From: Streptomyces sp. CG 926
Lineage (GTDB): Bacteria > Actinomycetota > Actinomycetes > Streptomycetales > Streptomycetaceae
Length of the DNA stretch: 64,000 nucleotides
Direction of reading: 5' to 3'
NCBI RefSeq assembly: GCF_003148825.1
Contig: NZ_QGGZ01000001.1
Coordinates: forward strand, 1,054,001-1,118,000
Shown here in pieces: positions 1-8,325 of the stretch. The translations under genes were made by a program, and so were the position numbers. Below the pieces are notes generated by a model that had not been told where the DNA came from, did not search any database, and saw only the letters and a list, made by a program, of their open reading frames with translations. Within the stretch, counting starts at the first letter, position 1, and each line of letters begins with the position of its first letter.

Positions 1-128
1 CCTTCGCCGAAGTCCCCGCAGGCTGGCGTCCGGTGCTGAGTGACGCTCCGCGCGAGGACGCCGTGCGCTACGTGGAGGAGAACTGGACCGACCTTCGCCC
101 GCTGAGCCTCGTCGAGCACGGGGCCTGA
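1..128 (+). CDS. MbtH-like protein, C-terminal fragment (partial)
   Basis: The reading frame enters from the left edge (first whole codon at 3) and stops with TGA at 126-128, giving 41 residues. They contain the MbtH family C-terminal signature: VPAGWRPV, then ENWTDLRPLSL. MbtH proteins bind NRPS adenylation domains and support their folding and activity, which fits the two NRPS genes downstream. The stop is only 4 bp before the ABC ATPase start, so the two are probably co-transcribed. Its presence at the edge means the cluster extends left of the window. The N-terminal half cannot be seen. Confidence 0.9.
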   Translation, partial: FAEVPAGWRPVLSDAPREDAVRYVEENWTDLRPLSLVEHGA

Positions 129-132
129 TCCC

Positions 133-1086
133 GTGGCGGCTCACGCGCCGACGGCGATCGAGGCCGAGGGCCTCCGCAAGAACTACAAGGACCAGCAGGT
201 CCTCAAGGGGATCGACCTCCACGTCCCCGCGGGCACCGTGCTCGGGCTCCTCGGGCCCAACGGAGCCGGCAAGACGACGACCGTCCGCATCCTCAGCACA
301 CTGCTGCGGGGCGACGGCGGGCGGGCCAGGGTGTGCGGCTTCGACGTGTCGAAGGACCCCCGTGAAGTGCGCCGGAGGATCGGGCTCTCGGGCCAGTACG
401 CCGCCGTGGACGAGGAGCTGTCCGGGCGGGAGAATCTGGTCCTGCTCGGCCGGCTGCTCCACCTCGGCGCCCCGGCCGCCCGTGCCAGGGCCGAGGAGAT
501 GCTGTCCCGGTTCCAGCTGAGCGACGCGGGCGACAAGCCGCTGCGCGAGTACTCGGGCGGCATGCGGCGCCGGCTGGACCTGGCGAGCACCCTGGTGGGC
601 AGCCCGGAGGTCATCTTCCTGGACGAGCCGACGACCGGTCTCGACCCGAAGAGCCGCCTCGACCTGTGGGCCGTCGTACGGGAGCTCGTGGCGGAGGGCG
701 TCACGGTCCTGCTGACCACGCAGTACCTCGAGGAGGCCGACGAGCTCGCCGACCGCATCGCGGTGATCGATCGGGGGACGGTGGTCGCCGAGGGATCCGC
801 CGACGAACTCAAGCGCAGGGTCGGTGAGGAGCGCCTGGAGATCACCGTCGCCGATCCCGCCGACCTTCCCGCGGCCCTGACGGCGCTGAGCGGGGCGCTG
901 ACCGGAGAGTTGACCCGGGACGACCAGAAGGGTGTCCTCGGCGTCCGGCTCAAGGACGGGCTGGCCGGCGTCGCCAGTGCCGCGGCCGCGCTGCACCAGG
1001 CAGGCATCCCGGTGTCCGACTTCGCCCAGCGGCGGCCTTCGCTGGACGAGGTGTTCCTGACGCTGACCGGCCACCAGGCGGCGTAG
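133..1086 (+). CDS. DrrA-type ABC transporter ATP-binding protein
   Basis: This 317-residue protein is the ATPase half of an ABC-2 (daunorubicin-resistance type) exporter. Visible motifs are Walker A (GPNGAGKTTT, about residue 38), the signature SGGMRRRLDL (about 142), Walker B with IFLDEPTTGLD (about 162) and the C-terminal DUF4162-like tail of the DrrA family. It starts at GTG 133, 4 bp after the MbtH stop, and the phosphopantetheinyl transferase begins 3 bp after its own stop. No separate permease gene is adjacent. The only ABC-2 permease in the cluster is the C-terminal part of the second NRPS protein (28534-29430), so that is the likely partner. Expected role: export of, and self-resistance to, the peptide. 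Confidence 0.93.
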   Translation: MAAHAPTAIEAEGLRKNYKDQQVLKGIDLHVPAGTVLGLLGPNGAGKTTTVRILSTLLRGDGGRARVCGFDVSKDPREVRRRIGLSGQYAAVDEELSGRENLVLLGRLLHLGAPAARARAEEMLSRFQLSDAGDKPLREYSGGMRRRLDLASTLVGSPEVIFLDEPTTGLDPKSRLDLWAVVRELVAEGVTVLLTTQYLEEADELADRIAVIDRGTVVAEGSADELKRRVGEERLEITVADPADLPAALTALSGALTGELTRDDQKGVLGVRLKDGLAGVASAAAALHQAGIPVSDFAQRRPSLDEVFLTLTGHQAA

Positions 1087-1089
1087 CGC

Positions 1090-1803
1090 ATGCCGAAGCG
1101 GGCGTCGGTCGCGTGCCTCGTGCTGTGGGCGCCGGCGCTCGACCGGGCCGAGATCCGCGGACTCATGTCGGCCGAGGAGCGGGCCCGGTACGAGCGGTTC
1201 GCGGAGCCCGCCGACCGGGCGCGGTTCGCCACGGCGCGCGCCCTGGTCCGGACCGCGATGGGCCGCGCCACCGGTGTCGCCCCGGATCTCGTACGGTTCG
1301 ACCGGCGCTGCCGTCACTGCGGCGGCCCGCACGGCAAGCCGTGGGTCCCCGGCGCGGCGGTGAAGTTCTCGCTCTCCCACTCCGGCGGACGCGTGGTGGT
1401 GGCACTGGCCGAGCACGCGGAGCCGGGGGTCGACGTGGAACGGATCGTCGGCCGGCAGATCGCACGGCTGGCGCCGCGCGTGCTGTCCGCCCGGGAGCTG
1501 CTCGATCTGGAGGCTGTACCGCCGCGGGACAGACCGGCGGCCTACCACGTGTACTGGACGCGCAAGGAGGCGGTCCTCAAGGCCGTCGGCCGGGGGCTCT
1601 CGTCCTCCTTGCGCGGCATCACCGTGTCCGGGCCGGACCGCCCGGCCGAACTGAGGCACTGGGAGGCCGAGTTCGGCCCGCCGGCCATCGCCATGTCCGA
1701 TCTGCGTCCGGGCCGCGGCTACGCGGCGGCCCTCGCCCTGGAGACCCCTGGGCGCATCGACCTGACCGAGCGGTACCTCGACGATCCGCTGGACGCGCCC
1801 TGA
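1090..1803 (+). CDS. Sfp-type 4'-phosphopantetheinyl transferase
   Basis: The 237-residue protein has the two Sfp/Gsp/HetI hallmarks: GVDVERI (Mg-binding Asp, about residue 116) and WTRKEAVLKA (about 157). Length is usual for the family. It would move phosphopantetheine from CoA to the four NRPS carrier domains and the free-standing ACP (8326-8598). The ATG at 1090 lies 3 bp after the ABC ATPase stop, so MbtH, ATPase and transferase form one transcription unit. It faces the SARP gene tail to tail, with only 24 bp between the two stops. Confidence 0.93.
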   Translation: MPKRASVACLVLWAPALDRAEIRGLMSAEERARYERFAEPADRARFATARALVRTAMGRATGVAPDLVRFDRRCRHCGGPHGKPWVPGAAVKFSLSHSGGRVVVALAEHAEPGVDVERIVGRQIARLAPRVLSARELLDLEAVPPRDRPAAYHVYWTRKEAVLKAVGRGLSSSLRGITVSGPDRPAELRHWEAEFGPPAIAMSDLRPGRGYAAALALETPGRIDLTERYLDDPLDAP

Positions 1804-1827
1804 TGGTCCCGGTCGGTCATCGGTCGG

Positions 1828-2685
1828 TCATCGGTCGGCGAAGACCATGCCCGTGTCGATCGCCGGATCCTGCATGAGGATGGCCTCCTGGATCCGTCTC
1901 ATCCTCTTCCTGGGCTCCAGGCCCAGTTCGGTGTTCAGCCAGGACCGCACCCGCTGGAAGACGGCCAGCGCGTCGCCCTGCCGGCCCACGCGGTAGAGCG
2001 CGAGCATCAGCAGCTCGGACATCCGCTCCCGCTCGGGGTGTTCACACGCCAGCTGCTCCAGGGCACTGACGACGGCGGCCTCCCGGCCGATGCTGAGCCT
2101 CGCCTCGTAGAGGTCCTCCAGCGCGCCCAGCCGGCGCCCGGCGAGGCGGTTCGCGTGGGCGATGCAGGTGAGTCCACCCGCGACATCGGCGAGCGCCTGG
2201 CCGCGCCAGAGACGGAGCGCCTCGTCCAGGAGCAGCGCCGCCTCGTGGGGCGACTCGTGCAGGAGTGCGGAACCACGGGTGGCCAGGTCGTCGAACCGGT
2301 GCGCGTCGACGGCGTCCCGGGGGACGTCGAGGAGGTAGCTGTTGGCCGAGGTCCGCACCAGCAGGTTGCCGGGCACACCGGTCATCTCCTCGAGGGAGGT
2401 CCGGAGCCGGCGCATGTTGGCCTGGAGGGCGTTCTTCGGGTTCTTGGAGTCCTGGTCGGTGGCCAGCTCCTCCATCAGGAGGTCGACCGATACGACCTCT
2501 CCGGGTGTGAATGCCAGAACCGCCAGGAGTGTTCGCACGCGATTCGCCCCCAGGCCACGCGTTTGGTTCCCCACCGTGACCTGCGTCGATCCGAGCAGCT
2601 CTATCGAGAATCGCACATCTACCGGTCGGTAAGTTATCACTGGTCCCCGTCCCACAGCTTCGATCACTGAATGGTCGATGTTCAT
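1828..2685 (-). CDS. SARP-family transcriptional activator
   Basis: About 285 residues with an OmpR-type winged helix (about residues 27-120, including RVRTLLAVLAF and ANMRRLRTSL) followed by a bacterial transcriptional activation domain (BTAD, about 130-275). This is the size and layout of small Streptomyces antibiotic regulatory proteins such as ActII-ORF4, which bind 7-bp direct repeats spaced 11 bp apart near the -35 region. Exactly such repeats occur at 4392-4420 and 12028-12056, so this is the likely pathway activator. The start is uncertain: ATG 2685 is reported, but in-frame GTG codons about 15 and 23 residues in would give the short N-terminus more typical of SARPs. Confidence 0.9.
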   Translation of the reverse strand: MNIDHSVIEAVGRGPVITYRPVDVRFSIELLGSTQVTVGNQTRGLGANRVRTLLAVLAFTPGEVVSVDLLMEELATDQDSKNPKNALQANMRRLRTSLEEMTGVPGNLLVRTSANSYLLDVPRDAVDAHRFDDLATRGSALLHESPHEAALLLDEALRLWRGQALADVAGGLTCIAHANRLAGRRLGALEDLYEARLSIGREAAVVSALEQLACEHPERERMSELLMLALYRVGRQGDALAVFQRVRSWLNTELGLEPRKRMRRIQEAILMQDPAIDTGMVFADR

Positions 2686-3039
2686 TCCCTATTCCGGAAC
2701 TCACCCGAGGGCGAGCACCGGAGGGAATCCGGGGGATTCACGGAGGGGGCAGATGATGCTGCGAGATGTACGAAACCGCAAGGTTGTGCGCAAGAAGTCC
2801 CCCCGGACACCGCTTGCGCCAGGAACGGATACCGGACTTCACCGCGTCCGGCCGGTCGCGATATGTCCGTTCCGGTTCCCACGCCTCAATTCCCCGGGCT
2901 GCAACCTAACACGCCCGACGCGGGTGCGACTTCCCGCATTTGGATAAAGAAGCACCCTGCTTGAATCCACTCCCCCGCTTGGCCGAAAACCGCCAAAAGC
3001 GAGGGGGCTTCCCTCGCCGTGCGGGCCGGCCGACCCCGA
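2686..3039. other. Intergenic region upstream of the SARP gene, no gene seen
   Basis: These 354 bp separate the start of the SARP gene (-) from the terminator of sbnB (-), so they should contain the SARP promoter. The stretch at 2900-2970 is less GC-rich than its surroundings. I see no convincing coding frame, no 11-bp SARP repeat and no strong hairpin. There is an imperfect C-rich/G-rich pairing around 2971-3006. Confidence 0.5.
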
Positions 3040-3063
3040 GGGGCGCCCGAGAGCGGGCGCCCC
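3040..3063 (-). terminator. Hairpin terminator of sbnB
   Basis: A perfect 10-bp stem (GGGGCGCCCG at 3040-3049 pairing with 3054-3063) with loop AGAG begins 8 bp past the sbnB stop at 3072. No clear T-run follows, which is common in Streptomyces. Confidence 0.75.
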
Positions 3064-3071
3064 CGGCGGCA

Positions 3072-4115
3072 TCACAGCAGGTCGAGCCGCTGCCCCACAC
3101 CCAGTTCCAGCGCCGTGCGGTGGACCGCGTCGATCAGCCCGACGTCGAGGATGGACATGCCGAACGGATTGCTCACCACGTAGCCGTCCGTCGGCCGGAT
3201 GGCCGGAATCTGACCGAGCAGCACCTGGCCCAGCGTCCCCTCGACGGACCGGCCCGCTCCGCGCTCGGGGGCACCCGCCGTGTCCGGCCGGGTCACCTTC
3301 CCCTCCTGCAGCAGACTGCCGAGGATCCGCCGCGGGTTCTCCTCGATCAGGTCGAGGTCGTCCCCGTAGACGGCCTGCGCGCCGAGGAAGACCTCCTCGG
3401 TCAGGTCGCCGAGGGAGACGTGCGCGACGAAGCTCCCCGGGGCGAACAGGGCGGCACGCAGGTACGGTTCGCTGCTCGTGGTCAGCGTGACCGTGACGGG
3501 CGTGGCCCCGATGGCCTCGGCCGCCGTGGCCGCGACCGTGACCGTGAGCTGCGGATGCTCCTCGCCCGCCCAGGTCACCAACTCCGCCGCGCGCGCGGCG
3601 GACAGGTCGAAGACGACCACCCTGCGCACCTCCGGGAAGGCGCCCACGAGCAGGTCCAGGTGCGCGCGGGCCAAGGCTCCCGTGCCGATGAGCGTGATGC
3701 CGTCCCAGTCCTGCGGCCCGACCGTCCGCAGGCTGACCATCGTGTACGCGGCGGTACGGACGGCGCTCAGGTAGCCGGCCTCCGCCATCAGCACGGGACG
3801 GGCGGTCTCGGGATCGAAGACGAAGCTCAGCCCGCCGGCCCGCTCGATCCCCTTGGAGGGGTTGTTCACCGCGGCGTTGATGAGCTTCATGCCGTAGACC
3901 GGGCCCTCCTCCCGGTGCAGGGCGCCCAGCATCGCGATGGCGCGGCTGTAGGCACCGTCGCCGTTGGTCCAGGGCAGGTAGCCCTCGGCCGGGATCTCGG
4001 CGCGCCCGGCGGCCTGAATCCGCAGGACGTCCGCGGCGACCTCGACCGGGTCCAATTTGTCCAGGCAGGCGCGTACGGCCGGTCGGCTGAGAAAGAGCAG
4101 GCTCTCCTGGGACAT
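3072..4115 (-). CDS. sbnB: 2,3-diaminopropionate biosynthesis dehydrogenase (SbnB/VioK-like)
   Basis: This 347-residue protein belongs to the ornithine cyclodeaminase/mu-crystallin family. It shows a Rossmann motif (LIGTGALARAH, about residue 142) and KLINAAVNNP typical of the SbnB branch. In staphyloferrin B and viomycin-type pathways SbnB oxidatively cleaves N-(2-amino-2-carboxyethyl)-L-glutamate to L-2,3-diaminopropionate (Dap) and 2-oxoglutarate. The partner synthase SbnA is encoded at 12190-13170. ATG 4115 has a good ribosome site (GAGGTGAGG). It is transcribed alone, divergently from the KAS III operon, and ends in a hairpin. Together with SbnA it strongly predicts Dap in the product. 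Confidence 0.92.
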   Translation of the reverse strand: MSQESLLFLSRPAVRACLDKLDPVEVAADVLRIQAAGRAEIPAEGYLPWTNGDGAYSRAIAMLGALHREEGPVYGMKLINAAVNNPSKGIERAGGLSFVFDPETARPVLMAEAGYLSAVRTAAYTMVSLRTVGPQDWDGITLIGTGALARAHLDLLVGAFPEVRRVVVFDLSAARAAELVTWAGEEHPQLTVTVAATAAEAIGATPVTVTLTTSSEPYLRAALFAPGSFVAHVSLGDLTEEVFLGAQAVYGDDLDLIEENPRRILGSLLQEGKVTRPDTAGAPERGAGRSVEGTLGQVLLGQIPAIRPTDGYVVSNPFGMSILDVGLIDAVHRTALELGVGQRLDLL

Positions 4116-4391
4116 GAGTTTTCCTCACCTCTGAGAATTCTGGAATGGGCTCCGGCGCCATGACACGGGCCGCGGCGAGGGTCGGTCGCCCGACGACCGG
4201 CCGGCGCACCCGCTCTGAAGGACCAGCCCCGGAATCGCGGAGTGCACACGGACCCGGGCTGCGCCATGCGGAGAGCTGTCGCAGAGTAGCCGACCATGTC
4301 CCGTTGTCAGTAGAGAAGTTCGTGTGAACATCCCGTGGCGATGCCGCAGCGCCCCGCACGGAAAGCGTTCGATCCCAGCCGATCGTTTCCC
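4116..4391. other. Divergent intergenic region, sbnB side
   Basis: This region lies between the sbnB start and the SARP box of the KAS III operon. It must hold the sbnB promoter on the minus strand. I looked for TGAC-type repeats at 11-bp spacing on that strand and found none, so sbnB may be controlled differently from the two plus-strand operons. No coding frame is credible here. Confidence 0.45.
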
Positions 4392-4434
4392 GTCAGCGCT
4401 CGGTCAGCAGCGTGTCAATTCGGCCCACTAACTT
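4392..4434 (+). promoter_or_regulatory. SARP box and -10 element of the KAS III operon
   Basis: Three heptamers, GTCAGCG (4392-4398), GTCAGCA (4403-4409) and GTCAATT (4414-4420), are spaced exactly 11 bp start to start. Exactly 8 bp after the last comes TAACTT (4429-4434), a fair -10 hexamer (TANNNT). This is the architecture known for SARP-dependent promoters, where the repeats replace the -35 element. The same arrangement recurs at 12028-12070. A transcript from here would have a leader of roughly 130 nt before GTG 4577. Confidence 0.75.
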
Positions 4435-4576
4435 GATCAGCGTCCCCTGGAGCTCAAGGCCCGGGGGATCAGGTATGCGCGGGGATCGCACGGCCGGTTG
4501 CGACAACGGTGGTCCGCGTTCAGCGCTCGGCGCCGACCTGTTCTTCCATGACTGCGCTGAGAGGAGCCGGCCAGCC

Positions 4577-5506
4577 GTGACCTCACTGACCGAAGTATCG
4601 GCCCACTGGCCCACCCGGGTTTCCATCACGAGCCGCCAGGAGGCCCTGGGCCTGACCGACACGGAACTGCGCCGCTACGGACGAGGCTTCGGCCTGTCGG
4701 AGATCTGCTGGGACGACACGGAGTCCGAGACCGAGAGCCTGCTGACCGCCGTCCGGAAGCTGTCCCTGCTGCAGGGCCAGGAGGACCGGGTCCGCTACGT
4801 GATCCGGCCCCGGACCCAGCGGTTCACCTCGCCCTACCCGCTGAGCCCGCTGCACGAGGTGCGCCGCGAGGCCGGCCTGCGCCGCGCCAAGACCTTCGCC
4901 CTGACCGAACAGGCCTGCGCCTCGGGCCTGCTCGCCGTCGACGTGGCGGGCATGCTGCTGGCGGAGGAGGAGGACCCCGAGGCTTTGGCCTTGGTCCTCG
5001 TCGGGGAGAAGGCGCACGGCCAGGTCTCGCAGGTCCTCGGCGGCATGGGCATCACCGGCGAGGGAACCGCGGCGGTGCTGGTCTCCGCCCACGGCACCGG
5101 CGACCGGGTACTGGGCTTCGCCACGCGGACCGTGTCGGTGGGCGACCCCGGCCTGGTCATGCCGGACGAGGCCTTCGTCCGGTTCCGGGAGATGTACGCC
5201 GACGTGCTCATGGAGGTCGTCGGCAGCGCGCTGGACCAGGCCTCCCTCACGGCCGACGACATCAGCCTCGTGCTCCCCCACAACGTCAACCGGATCGCCT
5301 GGGTCAGGCTCAGCGACCGGCTCGGTGTACCGGTGGAGCGGATCTTCCTGGACAACATCCCGCAGACCGGGCACTGCTTCGGCGCGGACCCCTTCATCAA
5401 CTACGCGACCGTGACCGAGCTCGGAAGGCTCGACCCCGGCGATCGCTACCTCATGGTCTCGGTCGGGCTCGGCGCGAGCTTCGCCGCGATGGTCCTGGAG
5501 CACTGA
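4577..5506 (+). CDS. KAS III-like (FabH/CerJ-type) acyltransferase or condensing enzyme
   Basis: The protein is 309 residues from GTG 4577, chosen because GAGGAG lies 10 bp upstream and the family N-terminus starts there. The open frame reaches back to 4412 but that part matches nothing. The nucleophile Cys114 (EQACASG) and His235 (LPHNVNRIAW) are present. The third catalytic position, normally Asn in FabH (GNTS), is His266 here (TGHCFGAD). This departure suggests acyl transfer, as in CerJ-like enzymes, rather than decarboxylative condensation; that is inference. It is the first gene of the SARP-box operon that also encodes ligase, decarboxylase and ACP, so it probably handles the acyl-ACP made there. 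Confidence 0.82.
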   Translation: MTSLTEVSAHWPTRVSITSRQEALGLTDTELRRYGRGFGLSEICWDDTESETESLLTAVRKLSLLQGQEDRVRYVIRPRTQRFTSPYPLSPLHEVRREAGLRRAKTFALTEQACASGLLAVDVAGMLLAEEEDPEALALVLVGEKAHGQVSQVLGGMGITGEGTAAVLVSAHGTGDRVLGFATRTVSVGDPGLVMPDEAFVRFREMYADVLMEVVGSALDQASLTADDISLVLPHNVNRIAWVRLSDRLGVPVERIFLDNIPQTGHCFGADPFINYATVTELGRLDPGDRYLMVSVGLGASFAAMVLEH

Positions 5507-5536
5507 CGTGAACGCACAGCGAGAGAGAGGCCTGCG

Positions 5537-6928
5537 GTGACCGGCACGGAATTCAACCGGCGGCTGAAGACCGCGGTGGCCGGGGACCCTGCGGGCTCCC
5601 TGGTCTTCCTGGGCAACTTCGAGGTCGAGGAGCAGTGGGCCCGCGGTGAGATCGGGCTGCCCCGGGTGTCCTCCGCCGGCAACACCGCCGTGGTCAACCG
5701 CATGGACGAGTTCGCGCTGCTGCTCGGCGACGTCGACGACCACGTCGTCCTCAAGACCGATCCCGACCCCGGCTACCTGGCCTACCTCCGCGAGTTGGGT
5801 CTCGGCCTCCCCACCGTGCACGTGGTGCGCGGTCAGGACCCCGGGAACACCGTCACCCAGGACGCCCTGGCCGACTCCCGGCTGCTGGCCGTCCTGGCCG
5901 AGCTCGGCGCGCAGGGCGCCCTGTTGTCCCCGCACGGCGTCTCGGAGTGGGAGGAGGACCTCGCCGGGAAGGCCGGCATCGCCCTCGCCGCGCCCGCCGC
6001 CGACCTGTGCAAGTCGGTCAACAGCAAGGTCTACAGCAGCCGCGTCGCCGACGAGCTGGGACTGCGCCAGCCGCGCGGCTGGGCCTGCGAGAGCCTCGAC
6101 GAACTGCGCACCGCCGTCGTCGCCGCCGCCGAACTGCTCGACTCGGGCACCACGATCCTCGTCAAGGAGGCCTTCGGGGTCTCCGGCAAGGGCATCTCGG
6201 AGATCGAGAGCACCCGTCGGCTGGAGCGGCTCGAACGCATGATCGCGAACTCGGCGCGCAAGGCGGGCGCACAGAGCATCGCCTTCGTCCTGGAGGAGAA
6301 GGTGGCCAAGGCCACCGACCTGAACTACCAGTTCACCATCGCGCGGGACGGTACCGTGCGCCTCGATTTCGTCAAGGAAGCCATCACCGAGGGCGGCGTC
6401 CACAAGGGGCACCGCTTCCCGCCGCGGCTGACGGCGGAGCAGCACGAGGTGATCGACCGGACCACCGGGCTCCTCGGCCGCCGGCTCGCCGACGACGGCT
6501 TCTTCGGCGTGGTCGGCGTGGACGCCATGCTCGACCCCGACGGCGGGGTGTACCCCGTCATCGAGATCAACGCCCGCAACAACATGTCGACGTACCAGGC
6601 CCGGCTGCAGGAGCAGCTGCTCGGCGAGGGTCAGCTGGCCCTCGCCCGCCACTACCCCCTGGTCCTCGACCGCGCGCTGCCCTTCGACACCTTGCGGCAC
6701 GTGCTCGCCGGTCTGCTCCTGGACCGTCCGGGCGGCAGCGGACTGGTCGTCAACAACTACGCCACCGTCAACGCCGGTGCGGCCTCCGGCACCCCGTTCA
6801 ACGGCCGCCTCTACGGCCTGATCACGGGCGACTCGACGGAGCAGCTCGCCGCGCTGGACGCAGCCGTCACGGAGCGGCTCGGACCGGGCGGGGCGCTCGA
6901 CGCCTCCCGGGTCCAGGACACCCCTTAG
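5537..6928 (+). CDS. ATP-grasp amino acid-ACP ligase, BtrJ-like
   Basis: A 463-residue ATP-grasp ligase from GTG 5537, with GAGAGAGAGG upstream. Nucleotide-binding features are ILVKEAFGVSGKGI (about residue 217) and the metal-binding VIEINARNNMSTY (about 345). Length and motifs resemble BtrJ of butirosin biosynthesis, which loads L-glutamate onto the carrier protein BtrI and later adds a protecting gamma-glutamyl group. The assignment rests on overall resemblance and on context: a BtrK-like decarboxylase follows 14 bp later and an ACP comes next. The amino acid used (Glu, Asp or another) cannot be read from sequence. Confidence 0.8.
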   Translation: MTGTEFNRRLKTAVAGDPAGSLVFLGNFEVEEQWARGEIGLPRVSSAGNTAVVNRMDEFALLLGDVDDHVVLKTDPDPGYLAYLRELGLGLPTVHVVRGQDPGNTVTQDALADSRLLAVLAELGAQGALLSPHGVSEWEEDLAGKAGIALAAPAADLCKSVNSKVYSSRVADELGLRQPRGWACESLDELRTAVVAAAELLDSGTTILVKEAFGVSGKGISEIESTRRLERLERMIANSARKAGAQSIAFVLEEKVAKATDLNYQFTIARDGTVRLDFVKEAITEGGVHKGHRFPPRLTAEQHEVIDRTTGLLGRRLADDGFFGVVGVDAMLDPDGGVYPVIEINARNNMSTYQARLQEQLLGEGQLALARHYPLVLDRALPFDTLRHVLAGLLLDRPGGSGLVVNNYATVNAGAASGTPFNGRLYGLITGDSTEQLAALDAAVTERLGPGGALDASRVQDTP

Positions 6929-6942
6929 TGAAAAGGTCACAC

Positions 6943-8232
6943 ATGACAGACGAGTCAGCCGAGTTCCGGGTGCAGGGGCTCGGGATCACCGAGCTCGCCG
7001 CCGAGTTCGGCACGCCCCTGTACCTCTACGACGGCGAGGCCCTGCGCTCGCGGATCACCACCCTGCGCGAGCTGCTGCACCCCCGCCTGGAGATCTTCTT
7101 CTCGCTCAAGTCCAACCCCAACGTCTCGGTCTGCGCGCTGCTCCACGCGCACGGCGCCCGGGCGGAGGTCTCCTCGATGGCCGAGCTGCTCACCGCCCGC
7201 AGGGCCGGCGTACAGCCCCGCGACATCATGTTCCTCGGTCCGGGCAAGAGCCGCGCCGAGCTGACGGAGTGCCTCACCCAGGGCATCTACGCGATCATCT
7301 GCGAGTCGCTCCCCGAGCTGGACCTGATCGAGGAACTCGCCTCGGAGCTGGGTGTGGTGGCCCCGGTGGCCCTGCGCGTCAACCCCAGCTTCGCGGTCAA
7401 GGGGTCCGGCCTCACCATGGGCGGCAAGCCCCGCCAGTTCGGCATCGACGAGGCTCAGCTGCTCGCCGCCGGACCGCTCGGCAAGCAGTACGACCACGTC
7501 CGGCTCATGGGCGTACAGGCGTACATGGGCACGCGCATCCTCAGCGAGGACGCGATCGTGGAGAACACCCGCCGCATCCTCGAACTGGCCGTGCGCATCG
7601 CGGACCACCACGCCTTCGACCTGGAACTGGTCGACGTCGGCGGCGGCCTGGGCGTCTCCTACTTCGAGGGCGAACGCGACCTGGACCTCGGGGTGCTGGC
7701 GGAGGCCGTCAATCCGGTCCTCGACGCCTTCGCGCGGACCCACCCGCAGACCCGGCTGGTCATGGAGCTGGGCCGCTACTTGGTGGCCGAGAGCGGGACG
7801 TACGTGACCCGCGTGCGCTACACGAAGAGCTCGCTCGGCGAGAACTTCGCCGTCGCGGACGGGGGCACCAACCACCACATGGCCGCCGTGGGCATCGGTT
7901 CCTTCGTCAAGCGCAACTTCCCCATCCGGGTGCTCAACCGCTACGACGAGCCCGCCACGGAGACCTGGAACATCACCGGTCCCCTGTGCACGCCCAACGA
8001 CACCCTGGGCAAGAAGGTCAGCCTCCCGCCGCTGCGCGAGGGCGACCTCATCGGCGTCGAGCGGTCCGGGGCCTACGGCCCGACCGCTTCGCCCGTGAAC
8101 TTCCTGAGCCACGGCTACCCGGCCGAGGTCCTCGTCCACGACGGCCGCGCGCACCTGGTGCGTTCGGCCGACAGCGCCGAGGACCTCTTGGCCAAGCAGC
8201 GCCTGATCGAGCTGCCGCCGGCCGCTTCCTAG
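6943..8232 (+). CDS. PLP-dependent (fold III) decarboxylase, BtrK/VinO/LysA family
   Basis: From ATG 6943 the protein has 429 residues. A GTG at 6928 that overlaps the upstream stop is an alternative start, but AAGG sits correctly for 6943. It is an alanine-racemase-fold decarboxylase: PLP lysine Lys56 (FFSLKSNPN), glycine-rich phosphate site (DVGGGLGVSY) and catalytic Cys349 (GPLCTPND). LysA decarboxylates free diaminopimelate. Close relatives in secondary metabolism act on carrier-bound amino acids: BtrK on glutamyl-BtrI and VinO on methylaspartyl-VinL. The neighbouring ATP-grasp ligase and ACP make that role likely. SbnH-type decarboxylation of a Dap conjugate is an alternative, given SbnA and SbnB in the cluster. 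Confidence 0.85.
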   Translation: MTDESAEFRVQGLGITELAAEFGTPLYLYDGEALRSRITTLRELLHPRLEIFFSLKSNPNVSVCALLHAHGARAEVSSMAELLTARRAGVQPRDIMFLGPGKSRAELTECLTQGIYAIICESLPELDLIEELASELGVVAPVALRVNPSFAVKGSGLTMGGKPRQFGIDEAQLLAAGPLGKQYDHVRLMGVQAYMGTRILSEDAIVENTRRILELAVRIADHHAFDLELVDVGGGLGVSYFEGERDLDLGVLAEAVNPVLDAFARTHPQTRLVMELGRYLVAESGTYVTRVRYTKSSLGENFAVADGGTNHHMAAVGIGSFVKRNFPIRVLNRYDEPATETWNITGPLCTPNDTLGKKVSLPPLREGDLIGVERSGAYGPTASPVNFLSHGYPAEVLVHDGRAHLVRSADSAEDLLAKQRLIELPPAAS

Positions 8233-8240
8233 CCCGGCCG

Positions 8241-8280
8241 CCTCCCTCCACCTCCCTCCACCTCCCTCCGCCTCCCTCCG
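8241..8280. repeat. Tandem repeat, four 10-bp units
   Basis: Four head-to-tail copies of CCTCCCTCC(A/G) fill 8241-8280, two ending in A and two in G, between the decarboxylase stop and the ACP start. The bottom strand is a run of GGAGG tracts, so it has G-quadruplex potential. It may be slippage-prone DNA or may space the ACP from the upstream cistron. Confidence 0.9.
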
Positions 8281-8325
8281 CCTTCCCCGACCACCGCACC
8301 GACGCCGCGAAAGGGCGCTATCCAC

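Noticed and set aside
4412..4576. N-terminal extension of the KAS III protein from GTG 4412
   Set aside because: It overlaps the SARP box and -10 region, is not family-like, and GTG 4577 has a good ribosome site.
4583..6940. Minus-strand open frame of 785 codons
   Set aside because: It lies antisense to the KAS III and ATP-grasp genes, whose motifs are intact. Composition is typical of a GC-rich shadow.
8241..8280. CCTCC repeat as a SARP or other regulator box
   Set aside because: The period is 10 bp rather than 11, it lies inside an operon, and no -10 element follows at the expected distance.
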